64,000 bases of DNA, from positions 2,542,001 to 2,606,000 of the forward strand of contig NZ_JACIBV010000001.1 of assembly GCF_014195505.1 (NCBI RefSeq). The letters run 5' to 3'. Source of the DNA: Nonomuraea dietziae. Its GTDB lineage: Bacteria; Actinomycetota; Actinomycetes; Streptosporangiales; Streptosporangiaceae. The translations under genes and the position numbers were made by a program. Of this stretch, positions 34,452 to 42,389 are shown piece after piece (the first letter of the stretch is position 1; every line of letters begins with the position of its first letter). Below the pieces are notes generated by a model. The model did not search any database. It had not been told where the DNA came from and saw only the letters and a list, made by a program, of their open reading frames with translations.

Positions 34452-35591
34452 ATGAGCGTGCGCACCATCAGCGTCGTGATGAACGGCGTCACCGGGCGGA
34501 TGGGCTACCGCCAGCATCTGGTCCGGTCGGTCCTGGCCATCAACGAGCAGGGCGGCGTGACGCTCTCCGACGGCGACAGGGTCGTCCTGCGCCCCATCCT
34601 GGTCGGCCGCAGCGAGGCAAAGCTCGCCGACCTCGCAGGCAAGCACGGCATCGCCGACTACACCACCGACCTCGACGCCGCCCTCGAGCAGGCCGACGTC
34701 TACTTCGACGCCCAGGTCACGCAGGCGCGGGTCAAGTCGGTGCTGAAGGCGATCGAGGCGGGCAAGCACGTCTACGCGGAGAAGCCCACCGCCGAGACCG
34801 TGCAGGAGGCCGTGGCGCTGGCCGAGGCGGCCAAGGCCAAGGGGATCAAGAACGGCGTCGTGCAGGACAAGCTGTTCCTGCCCGGCCTGCTCAAGCTGAA
34901 GCGGCTCATCGACGGCGGCTTCTTCGGCCGCATCCTGTCGGTGCGCGGCGAGTTCGGCTACTGGGTCTTCGAGGGCGACTGGCAGAGCGCGCAGCGGCCC
35001 TCGTGGAACTACCGCTCGGCCGACGGCGGCGGCATCATCCTCGACATGTTCCCGCACTGGCACTACGTGCTGGAGAACCTGTTCGGCGAGGTCGAGTCGG
35101 TCTACGCCAAGGCCGTCACGCACATCCCCTCACGCGTCGACGAGCAGGGCCGCACCTACGAGGCGACCGCCGACGACGCCGCCTACGGCGTCTTCGAGCT
35201 GAAGGGCGGCATCATCGCGCAGATCAACTCCTCGTGGGCGGTCAGGGTGAACCGTGACGAGCTGGTGGAGTTCCAGGTGGACGGCACGCACGGCAGCGCC
35301 GTCGCGGGCCTGCGCAACTGCCGCGTGCAGAGCCGCGCCACCACGCCCAAGCCGGTCTGGAACCCCGACCTGCCCGTCACCGCGCGCTTCCGCGACGACT
35401 GGCAGGAGGTGCCCGACAACGCCGACTTCGACAACGGCTTCAAGACGCAGTGGGAGCTGTTCGTCAGGCACGTCGTGGAGGACGCCCCCTTCCCCTACGA
35501 CTTCGCCTCGGGCGCGCGCGGCGTGCGGCTGGCCGAGCTCGGTCTGCGCAGCTCGGCGGAGGGCCGCAGGATCGCGCTGGAGGAGCAGTGA
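34452..35591 (+). CDS. Gfo/Idh/MocA family oxidoreductase
   Basis: A 379-residue NAD(P)-dependent oxidoreductase, probably acting on a sugar, sugar acid or inositol derivative. The N-terminal Rossmann domain has VVMNGVTGRMGYRQHLV and the conserved EKP motif of the family in AGKHVYAEKPTAETVQEAV. A C-terminal alpha/beta domain follows with YWVFEGDWQSAQRPSWNYR and DGGGIILDMFPHWHYVLENL, where DxxxH supplies catalytic and substrate residues. It is the first gene of a three-gene operon with the DUF993 and isomerase genes, joined by 4-bp overlaps, and lies directly behind a LacI-type operator. Substrate unknown; sugar induction is inferred. Confidence 0.9.
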   Translation: MSVRTISVVMNGVTGRMGYRQHLVRSVLAINEQGGVTLSDGDRVVLRPILVGRSEAKLADLAGKHGIADYTTDLDAALEQADVYFDAQVTQARVKSVLKAIEAGKHVYAEKPTAETVQEAVALAEAAKAKGIKNGVVQDKLFLPGLLKLKRLIDGGFFGRILSVRGEFGYWVFEGDWQSAQRPSWNYRSADGGGIILDMFPHWHYVLENLFGEVESVYAKAVTHIPSRVDEQGRTYEATADDAAYGVFELKGGIIAQINSSWAVRVNRDELVEFQVDGTHGSAVAGLRNCRVQSRATTPKPVWNPDLPVTARFRDDWQEVPDNADFDNGFKTQWELFVRHVVEDAPFPYDFASGARGVRLAELGLRSSAEGRRIALEEQ

Positions 35592-36751
35592 GGATCGACC
35601 TGCCCTCGGGCCCCTACACGCTCGCCGAGCCCGTCGTCTGGCCGGTCGTCGAGCGGCCGGCCACCAGCCGCGTCGTCTACGCGGCCGCCCACGTGGTCGC
35701 CGACCCGCTGGGCGACAACACCCCGGGCTCCCCCGCCGCGGTCGACTGGGAGGCGACGCTGCGCTTCAGGCGTCATCTGTGGTCGCACGGCCTGCGCGTC
35801 GCCGACGCCATGGACACCGCGCAGCGCAACATGGGCCTCGACTGGGCGGCCACCCGCTCGCTGATCAGACGCAGCGCCGAGGAGGCCCGCTCCTTCGGCG
35901 ACGCCGCCGAGCTGGTGGCCTGCGGCGCGGGCACCGACCACGCGCCGCAGGCTGCCACCCTCGACGAGATCACCGCCGCCTACACCGAGCAGATCGAGAC
36001 CGTGCGCGACGCGGGCGCGGGCGTGATCGTGATGGCCTCCCGCCAGCTGGCCCGCGTCGCCACCGGCCCCGCCGACTACCACCAGGTGTACGGCAAGCTG
36101 TTCGGCGTGGCGGGCCGCCCGGTGATCCTGCACTGGCTGGGCGAGATGTTCGACCCCCAGCTGGCCGGCTACTGGGGCTCGCGCGACGTCTCGCGGGCCA
36201 CCGAGTCCTTCCTCGAGCTGATCCACGCGCACGCCTCCTCCGTCGAAGGCGTCAAGGTGTCGCTGCTGGACGAGGAGCACGAGGTGGCGCTGCGGGCCGC
36301 ACTGCCCGAGGGCGTCAAGCTCTACACAGGTGACGACTTCAACTACCCCTCGCTGATCAGGACCGGCTCGCACGCGCTGCTCGGCATCTTCGACGCGATC
36401 GCGCCCGCGGCGGCGGCCGCCCTGCAGGTGCTCGACGCGGCGGAGGCCGCCTGCACCGAGGACGCCCGCGAGCGGCTGCTGGCCCACTACGACGAGATCC
36501 TCGCCCCGACGGTGCCGCTGTCGCGCAAGATCTTCGAGACGCCCACCTACAACTACAAGACCGGCATCGTCTTCCTGGCCTGGCTCAACGGCCACCAGGA
36601 CGCCTTCGCCATGGTCAACGGCGCCCAGGCGGCCAGGTCGCTCCCGCACCTGTGCGAGGTGTTCACGCTGGCCGACCGGGCCGGCCTACTGGCCGACCAG
36701 GAGCTGGCCGTCCACCGGATGCGGTCGCTGCTGGCGGTGAACGGGCTGTGA
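35588..36751 (+). CDS. DUF993 family protein (aldolase-like TIM barrel)
   Basis: A 387-residue member of DUF993, related to the dihydrodipicolinate synthase/aldolase barrels. Visible segments are TSRVVYAAAHVVADPLGDN, GLRVADAMDTAQRNMGLDW, VIVMASRQLARVATGPADYH, PVILHWLGEMFDPQLAGYWG, EGVKVSLLDEEHEVALR (candidate Schiff-base Lys in VKVSLL) and KLYTGDDFNYPSLI. It probably cleaves or forms a C-C bond in sugar-acid catabolism. The GTG at 35588 overlaps the previous stop (GTGA), and its own stop overlaps the isomerase start, so the three products should be made stoichiometrically. Catalytic activity is not characterised to my knowledge. Confidence 0.85.
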   Translation: MRIDLPSGPYTLAEPVVWPVVERPATSRVVYAAAHVVADPLGDNTPGSPAAVDWEATLRFRRHLWSHGLRVADAMDTAQRNMGLDWAATRSLIRRSAEEARSFGDAAELVACGAGTDHAPQAATLDEITAAYTEQIETVRDAGAGVIVMASRQLARVATGPADYHQVYGKLFGVAGRPVILHWLGEMFDPQLAGYWGSRDVSRATESFLELIHAHASSVEGVKVSLLDEEHEVALRAALPEGVKLYTGDDFNYPSLIRTGSHALLGIFDAIAPAAAAALQVLDAAEAACTEDARERLLAHYDEILAPTVPLSRKIFETPTYNYKTGIVFLAWLNGHQDAFAMVNGAQAARSLPHLCEVFTLADRAGLLADQELAVHRMRSLLAVNGL

Positions 36752-37578
36752 AACCGGCACTGAACCAGTGGACCACCAAGCGGTGGACGGTGGCCGAGGC
36801 CGTCGACGGGTGCGTCAGGCACGGCCTCGAGGCGATCGGGCTGTGGCGGCAGGAGGTCGCCGCGCAGGGCCTGGCCGAGTCGGTCAGGCTGGTGCGCGAC
36901 GCGGGCCTGCGGGTCTCGTCGCTGTGCAGGGGCGGCTTCCTGACCAGCGGCTCGAAGGAGGCGCTCGACGACAACCTGCGGGCGATCGACGAGGCCGCCG
37001 AGCTCGGCGCGGCCTGCCTGGTGATGGTCGTCGGCGGCCTGCCCGGCATCCCCGCGGGCCAGGCTCCCTCCGAGGGCTTCTCCCGCGACCTGGCGGGCGC
37101 GCGCGCCCAGGTGGCCGAGGCGCTGTCGGTGCTGGCGCCCTACGCGGGCGAGCGGGGGGTACGGCTGGCGCTGGAGCCGCTGCATCCGATGTACTGCGCC
37201 GACAGGGCCGTGCTCTCGACCCTCGGCCAGGCGCTCGACCTGGCCTCGCCGTACCCGTCGTCGCAGGTGGGAGTGGTCGTCGACACCTTCCACGTGTGGT
37301 GGGACCCCTCGGTGTACGAGCAGATCGCGCGGGCGGGCGAGCGGATCGCCTCCTACCAGGTGTGCGACTTCCTGCAGCCGCTCCCCTCCGACGTGCTGCT
37401 CGGCAGGGGCATGATGGGCGACGGCGTGATCGACTTCGCGCCGCTCACGAAGGCGGTGCTGGAGGCGGGTTACACCGGCGACATCGAGGTGGAGATCTTC
37501 AACGCCGACGTGTGGGCGGCCGAGCCCGACACGGTGATGGCGACGATGAAGGAGCGCTTCGCCGCCCTCGTCGCCTGA
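36748..37578 (+). CDS. Sugar phosphate isomerase/epimerase family protein
   Basis: A 276-residue xylose-isomerase-like TIM barrel (AP endonuclease 2 superfamily). Metal-binding residues lie in RLALEPLHPMYCADR (Glu, His), VGVVVDTFHVWWDPS (Asp, His), and the C-terminal GDIEVEIFNADVW (Glu). Family members isomerise or epimerise ketoses, or act as inosose dehydratases. It ends the operator-controlled operon and likely processes the same sugar derivative as the Gfo/Idh/MocA and DUF993 proteins. The start is the GTGA overlap with the DUF993 stop. A large hairpin 6 bp after the stop terminates the convergent transcription units. Confidence 0.88.
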   Translation: MKPALNQWTTKRWTVAEAVDGCVRHGLEAIGLWRQEVAAQGLAESVRLVRDAGLRVSSLCRGGFLTSGSKEALDDNLRAIDEAAELGAACLVMVVGGLPGIPAGQAPSEGFSRDLAGARAQVAEALSVLAPYAGERGVRLALEPLHPMYCADRAVLSTLGQALDLASPYPSSQVGVVVDTFHVWWDPSVYEQIARAGERIASYQVCDFLQPLPSDVLLGRGMMGDGVIDFAPLTKAVLEAGYTGDIEVEIFNADVWAAEPDTVMATMKERFAALVA

Positions 37579-37583
37579 CGCCG

Positions 37584-37636
37584 CCTCCTCCCGGGCGCCG
37601 GGCGCCAGGAAACCGGCGCCAGGGCGCCCCCGGAGG
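37584..37636. terminator. Bidirectional GC-rich hairpin between convergent genes
   Basis: CCTCC at 37584-37588 pairs with GGAGG at 37632-37636, and GGGCGCC/GGCGCC segments inside pair to form a long, slightly imperfect stem around CAGGAAACCG. It fills the 67-bp gap between the isomerase stop and the stop of the RPH-like gene, so it can terminate both units. No T-tract is present. Confidence 0.7.
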
Positions 37637-37645
37637 TGACAGGGC

Positions 37646-40300
37646 TCAGCCGGCGATCGAGACGATCCCGCCTGAGCCGTCCACGGTGATCGTCGCGCCT
37701 GTGACGATCGCGTGCGTGGCGTCGGCCACCCCGACGACCGCGGGGATGCCGTACTCCCTGGCCACCACCGCGCCGTGCGACATCGAGCCGCCCATCTCCA
37801 TCACCAGCCCTCCCGCCGTCAGGAACAGCGGCGTCCAGCCCGGGTCGGTGGAGGGCGCGACGAGGATCTCACCCGGCTCCAGGTGCGCGCCGATCGGGTC
37901 GAGCACCACCCTGGCGGTCCCTGTGACCGTCCCCGCCGAGGCGGGGGTGCCGGTGAGCGCGCCCTCCCCCGTCTCGGCCCTGACCGCCAGCGCCTCCGGC
38001 TCGGTGCCGTCGGACAGCAGCATCCTGGGCACGTGACGGCGGCGCACCTCCTGCTCGTAGGCGGCTCTGCGCCCGGCCACCAGCTCTCTCAGCGAGCCGC
38101 CGGTCAGCGCCTGGCGCGTCTCGCGCAGGTCGAGGAAGTAGACGTCGTCGGCGCTGTCGAGCACGTCCTTGGCCACCAGTTCCTCGCCCACCACGCGCAT
38201 GCTGCGCCGTACCGCGGCCAGCACCTCGACCGCGTAGTACTTCGGCAGCTCGCGCAGCCCCGCGAACATCCTGGTCCTGCGCAGGGCGAAGGCCGCCAGC
38301 CGTCCTCGGAGCCTGCCCTTGGCCGCGGCCATGGCGACGATCGTCCGCACCGCCCGCTCGGCTTCCTGGGCGCCCCTGGCGAACATCGCGTCCGGCGCCA
38401 GGTCCTCGTTGTCGAGGCGCAGGTAGTTGGCCAGCACGCCGAGGATGTGCGCGGGCTCGTCGGACCAGCGCGGCATGCCCAGGTCGATCTCGGCGACGCC
38501 GCGGTGGCCGTACCTGGACAGGAAGCCCGCGACCGCCCGCTGCGCCCTGAGCTCGCCGCGCTCGTAGGCGTCGGCGAGCTCGCTCACCCGCGCGGACCTG
38601 AACTGGCCGGCCGCCTCGGGGTCGGCGGCGATGTCCCTGGCCAGGTGCCACAGCTCCAGGTCCATCTCGGTGGTGGGGTTGTTCGGCAGGCTGCGCAGGA
38701 CGGCCTGCAGCTGCTCGCCCTTCGCGCCCGACAGCTTCCCCGCAAGGCCCAGGCCCGCGTAGCCGGCGATGGCGATCGGCATGATCGACAGGATCGTCGG
38801 GAACGTGCCGCGCAGCACCCGCTCGGCGTGGTCGAGCCGCTGCTCGGCGGTGGCGTCCGGACTGATCGCCAGCCTGGCCTCCAGCTTCTCTCCAAGACGC
38901 CTGGTGAAGGCGAGCGCCGCCCGCGGCCTGGCCAGCGCGAGGGCCACGCGCTCGGGCGCGCCGACGCGGCCGGCCGCCCGCATCGCCGTACGGATGAGGG
39001 GGAGCATCGAGGTGCTGGTGACCGAGAGCCTGGGGTCCTGCGCGACCTGCTGGAAGATCACCCCCGCGCGGGCCTCGCCGACGGCGAGCATCCGCGGCAG
39101 GATCGTCCGGCCCGCCCTGCTCCGGACGGCGGGCGTGATGTCGAGGAACAGCCGCTGCCCCGCCTCGACCATGATGGGCGCTCCGGCCAGCCGGTCGGCG
39201 GGTGGGAAGCCGCACAGGGCCGCCGCGCCCGCGCTCACCAGTTCGAAGGCCGCCATCCCCATCGGGGTGAACGGGCGCATGACGCCCTGGGCGACGTTCA
39301 CCGAGAAGTAGACGCGCAGGCCGTCCTTGTTGGTCTCGGGCACGGGGTAGAGGGTGGTGATCGGCCTGGCCTGGGTGAGCCAGAGCGTGCCGTCGGCGTC
39401 GATCGCCCACTCGGTGTCCTGCGGGGAGCCGTAGTGGTCCTCCACCCTGGCGCCCAGCGCGGCCAGCGCGCGCACGCGCTCGTCGGTGAGGCACGGCTCG
39501 TCCGAGGGGGTCTCGATCCGCTCGGTGCCGCCTCCGGGCAGCGAGCGGATCGCCACCCGCTTGTCGCCGATCCTGCGCTCGACGATCCGCGTGCTCGCCA
39601 GGTCCACCACGAACCTGTCGGGGTTGACCGCCCCGGACACCACGGCCTCGCCGAGCCCGGGAGCGGCGTCGATGACGGCCTCGCGGCGGCGCCCCGTCAC
39701 CGGGTTGGCGGTGAACATCACACCCGCCACCTCGGCCTCGACCATCCGCTGGAGCACGACCGCCAGCCGTACCGCGGCGTGGTCGATCCCGTTGGAGGCG
39801 CGGTAGGCCACCGCCCTGTCGGTCCAGAGAGAGGCCCAGCAGCGGCGGACGGCATCCTGCACGGCCTCGGCCCCGACGACGTTGAGGTAGGTGTCCTGCT
39901 GACCCGCGAAGCTCGCGTACGGCAGGTCCTCGGCCGTCGCCGACGACCGCACCGCCACCGCCGCCCCCTCGCCGAGCCGCGCGTAGCACTCGGCGATGGC
40001 GGCGCGCACCTCCTCGGGGACCGGGGCCTGCAGCAGCAGCGCTCTCGCCCTGCCCGCCAGTTCGGCCAGCGCGGGGGTGTCCGCCGCCGCCGTGCCCGCC
40101 AGCTCGGCGATGACCTCCTTGAGGCCGGCCCCCTCGGCGACGCGGTGGTAGGCCCGCGTGGTCAGGCAGCAGCCGGGGGGCACCGGCAGGCCGGCCCTGG
40201 TCAGCTCACCCAGGTTCGCCGCCTTGCCGCCGACCTCGGCGAGCATCGCCGCGTCGATGTCGCCGAACCCGAGTGCGAGCGATGCGCTTGCGGTCTTCAT
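37646..40300 (-). CDS. PEP-synthase-like/rifampin phosphotransferase-type enzyme
   Basis: An 884-residue protein with the RPH layout: an N-terminal ATP-grasp domain (1-~325; VGGKAANLGELTRAGLPVPP, AVAVRSSATAEDLPYASFAG, GEAVVSGAVNPDRFVVD, QDTEWAIDADGTLWLTQARP), a large middle domain (~340-770; VMRPFTPMGMAAFELVSAGA, GQRLFLDITPAVR) and a C-terminal swivelling His domain with H842 in GGSMSHGAVVAREYGIPAV. There is no C-terminal TIM barrel, so it is not a classical PEP synthase. RPH proteins inactivate rifamycins by ATP-dependent phosphorylation; whether this member does so is unproven. No rifamycin-associated element was found upstream, but a TTCATCA/TGATGAA palindrome was. Confidence 0.82.
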   Translation of the reverse strand: MKTASASLALGFGDIDAAMLAEVGGKAANLGELTRAGLPVPPGCCLTTRAYHRVAEGAGLKEVIAELAGTAAADTPALAELAGRARALLLQAPVPEEVRAAIAECYARLGEGAAVAVRSSATAEDLPYASFAGQQDTYLNVVGAEAVQDAVRRCWASLWTDRAVAYRASNGIDHAAVRLAVVLQRMVEAEVAGVMFTANPVTGRRREAVIDAAPGLGEAVVSGAVNPDRFVVDLASTRIVERRIGDKRVAIRSLPGGGTERIETPSDEPCLTDERVRALAALGARVEDHYGSPQDTEWAIDADGTLWLTQARPITTLYPVPETNKDGLRVYFSVNVAQGVMRPFTPMGMAAFELVSAGAAALCGFPPADRLAGAPIMVEAGQRLFLDITPAVRSRAGRTILPRMLAVGEARAGVIFQQVAQDPRLSVTSTSMLPLIRTAMRAAGRVGAPERVALALARPRAALAFTRRLGEKLEARLAISPDATAEQRLDHAERVLRGTFPTILSIMPIAIAGYAGLGLAGKLSGAKGEQLQAVLRSLPNNPTTEMDLELWHLARDIAADPEAAGQFRSARVSELADAYERGELRAQRAVAGFLSRYGHRGVAEIDLGMPRWSDEPAHILGVLANYLRLDNEDLAPDAMFARGAQEAERAVRTIVAMAAAKGRLRGRLAAFALRRTRMFAGLRELPKYYAVEVLAAVRRSMRVVGEELVAKDVLDSADDVYFLDLRETRQALTGGSLRELVAGRRAAYEQEVRRRHVPRMLLSDGTEPEALAVRAETGEGALTGTPASAGTVTGTARVVLDPIGAHLEPGEILVAPSTDPGWTPLFLTAGGLVMEMGGSMSHGAVVAREYGIPAVVGVADATHAIVTGATITVDGSGGIVSIAG

Positions 40301-40394
40301 CGGGCGTTCCCCTTGCCGTCAGTCGTGCTACTCACCCTGTTCGTCAGAGTCTGCAGCGCACGGCGGCATGGCGGAATGCCTTTCCGCAAAAAAA

Positions 40395-40410
40395 TTCATC
40401 AAGTGATGAA
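40395..40410 (-). promoter_or_regulatory. Palindrome upstream of the RPH-like gene
   Basis: TTCATCAAGTGATGAA: 7-bp arms TTCATCA and TGATGAA flanking AG, next to a run of seven A in a locally AT-rich patch (40385-40415) about 95 bp upstream of the ATG. Composition and symmetry suggest a promoter-operator for a MarR- or TetR-type regulator, but none is adjacent. Confidence 0.6.
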
Positions 40411-40486
40411 CTTCTGTCCTTCGCGCCTGATCACCCCAGGATGCCCACGACCAGTACCTCGGGCCGTACGGCCGGGGAGGCGCCGC

Positions 40487-41275
40487 TCACGAGGCTGCGG
40501 CGGGGGCGTGGCGGCGCACCCACGCCGCCGCGCCTGGCAGGATCTCCTCGACCGGGGCGACCTGCGGATACCAGGTGCGCTCCCACTCCAGGGAGACCCA
40601 CCCGTCGTAGCCGTGCGCCCGCAGCAGCTCTCCCGCCTCCTCCAGCGGCACGCTGCCCGAGCCCATGGGGACGGGCGTGGTGTCGGTGGCGGAGACGGCG
40701 TCCTTCACCTGGACGTAGGCCAGGTGGGGAGCCAGCGCCGCCAGGCTCTGCGCGGGAGACTCCCCGTGCCGCCACGGGTGCAGCAGGTCCCAGAGCGCGA
40801 CGGCGGCGTCGGGCCTGCCGGTGAGATCGAGCAGCCTGGCCACGGCCGCGCCGGTGGCCATCTTGTCGTGGGTCTCGACGAACACGCGCACGCCCAGGGC
40901 GGCGGCCTCGTCGGCGACGGCGCGCAGGCGGCGGGCGCCCACGGCGGGATCGTCCCCGCGCGGGAAGACCCGCACGCCCTGCGCCTCGAGATCGGCCGCC
41001 AGGCGGAGATCGGCCAGGAGGGCCTTGACGGCGTCGGTGTCCGCCACCCCGGAGTCGCATATACCGACATATCCCGCCAGGGCGGCGACGGTGAGGCCCG
41101 CGTCGGTGATCTGCCGCAGCACCGCCTTCCGCTCCTCGGCCGCCAGCCCCGCGTGCACACCCGTGTCGGGATGCAGCCGCAGTTCGAGCCCTTCACACTT
41201 CCCCGCCGCCGCGATCGAGATCGACGACGTCAGGTCCTGCCCCGGCATTCCCAGGGTGCTGACCGCGAGCCTCAC
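40487..41275 (-). CDS. Sugar phosphate isomerase/epimerase family protein (second)
   Basis: A 262-residue TIM barrel of the AP endonuclease 2/xylose isomerase-like superfamily. It has MRLAVSTLGMPGQDL, a metal site Glu-His in GVRVFVETHDKMATG, AVALWDLLHPWRHGES (Asp, His), HLAYVQVKDAVSATD (Lys/Asp) and GWVSLEWERTWYPQ (final Glu). The start GTG at 41275 directly follows the lacI stop (TAAGTG), so it is co-transcribed with lacI behind the 42282 operator. It probably handles the same sugar or polyol derivatives as the divergent plus-strand operon. It shares only the fold with the isomerase at 36748. Confidence 0.88.
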   Translation of the reverse strand: MRLAVSTLGMPGQDLTSSISIAAAGKCEGLELRLHPDTGVHAGLAAEERKAVLRQITDAGLTVAALAGYVGICDSGVADTDAVKALLADLRLAADLEAQGVRVFPRGDDPAVGARRLRAVADEAAALGVRVFVETHDKMATGAAVARLLDLTGRPDAAVALWDLLHPWRHGESPAQSLAALAPHLAYVQVKDAVSATDTTPVPMGSGSVPLEEAGELLRAHGYDGWVSLEWERTWYPQVAPVEEILPGAAAWVRRHAPAAAS

Positions 41276-42271
41276 TTATGCCTCCACTGCTCTGACGCTC
41301 TCACGCATGACCACCTCACCGCTCACCCGCTCCACCCGCGCCTCCTCGCCGAGGTCGAGCGCCATGGCCAGCGCTCTCGCCCCCATGTCGGCCAGCGGCA
41401 GCCGTACCGTCGTGAGAGCGGGCACGTGGTCGCGCAGGGTCGTGATGTCGTCGAAGCCGGCCACGGACACGTCCTGCGGCACCCTGACGCCCCTGTCGCG
41501 GTAGGAGGCCAGCGCGCCGACCGCCATCACGTCGTTGACCGCGAACACGCAAGTCGCCTCGCCCGTCCTGGCCGCCGCCTCGTAGCCGCCGTCGCGGTCG
41601 AAGGGGCCGTGGAGCACCAGCGGCTCGGGCAGCCCCAGCTCGGCGAGCGCGCCGGTGAAGCCGGCGCACCGGTCGGCGGCGGTCAGCAGCCCAGGGGGCC
41701 CGGCCAGCACGGCGAAGCGGGTGTGGCCGAGCGCGGCCAGCGACCTGGCCAGGTCGGCGGCGCCTTCACGGTTGGCGGGGGCGACGGTGTCGACGTCGAG
41801 CAGGTCCTGGCCGACGCAGGCCACCCTGCCGCCGCTGTCGAGGTAGCGGCCGAGCTCCTCGCGCAGCCTCCCTGTGACGTGCGGGTCGTCCACCCTCGAT
41901 CCGGCCAGCAGGACGGCCCGCACCCGCTGCGCGTTGAGCGAGGCGACGTAGGCGATCTCCTGCTCGGGATCGCGGTGCGTGGTGCCCACCATGACCAGCA
42001 GGCCCTCCTCGGCGGCCACCCGCATGGCGCCGTCGGCCAGCGCGGCGAAGTAGGGGTCGGTGAGGTCGTGAACCACGATGCCGATGACCTTGCTGGCGCC
42101 GCGGGCCAGCGTCTGCGCCGCGAAGTTGGTGCGGTAGCCGAGCTCGGCCGCGGCCTGCTCGACCCGGGCGCGCAGGGAGGCGCCCACCTGGCGGGTGCTG
42201 CCGTTCAGCACGCGCGAGGCGGTGGCGAGCGAGACGCCCGCCTGTTTGGCGACGTCCTCCAACGTGACCAT
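41276..42271 (-). CDS. LacI family transcriptional regulator
   Basis: A 331-residue repressor. The HTH is at residues 1-25 (VTLEDVAKQAGVSLATASRV), followed by the hinge (LNGSTRQVGASLRARVEQAA) and a periplasmic-binding-protein-like effector domain (~60-331) with KVIGIVVHDLTDPYFAALAD, VACVGQDLLDVDTVAPANRE and CVFAVNDVMAVGALASYRDR. It sits just downstream of an operator (42282-42295) of the same type as the one before the Gfo/DUF993 operon, so it likely represses itself, the adjacent isomerase and that operon. The inducer is unknown, presumably a sugar or polyol. Start GTG at 42271 with GGAGGG upstream. Confidence 0.93.
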   Translation of the reverse strand: MVTLEDVAKQAGVSLATASRVLNGSTRQVGASLRARVEQAAAELGYRTNFAAQTLARGASKVIGIVVHDLTDPYFAALADGAMRVAAEEGLLVMVGTTHRDPEQEIAYVASLNAQRVRAVLLAGSRVDDPHVTGRLREELGRYLDSGGRVACVGQDLLDVDTVAPANREGAADLARSLAALGHTRFAVLAGPPGLLTAADRCAGFTGALAELGLPEPLVLHGPFDRDGGYEAAARTGEATCVFAVNDVMAVGALASYRDRGVRVPQDVSVAGFDDITTLRDHVPALTTVRLPLADMGARALAMALDLGEEARVERVSGEVVMRESVRAVEA

Positions 42272-42281
42272 GAGCCCTCCC

Positions 42282-42295
42282 GGAAAGCGATTTCC
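42282..42295 (-). promoter_or_regulatory. LacI-type operator of the lacI-isomerase operon
   Basis: GGAAAGCGATTTCC, a 14-bp palindrome with one mismatched pair, lies 11 bp upstream of the lacI start. It differs from the 34422-34435 site (GGAAAGCGCTTTCC) at a single base, which ties the two transcription units to one regulator. Confidence 0.85.
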
Positions 42296-42389
42296 AGTCT
42301 GTCAGACCGGCGGCCTTCGCGCGATCGTACGGTAATGACGACGGCAGCCGCCCTCCCCCTCGGGGAAGGCGGCTGCCGGGAAGGGCGTG

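Noticed and set aside
37646..40300. Classical PEP synthase of gluconeogenesis
   Set aside because: The His domain is C-terminal and there is no PEP-binding TIM barrel; length and order match RPH-type enzymes.
40301..40486. Rifamycin-associated element upstream of the RPH-like gene
   Set aside because: The expected inverted repeat is not present; only the TTCATCA palindrome was found.
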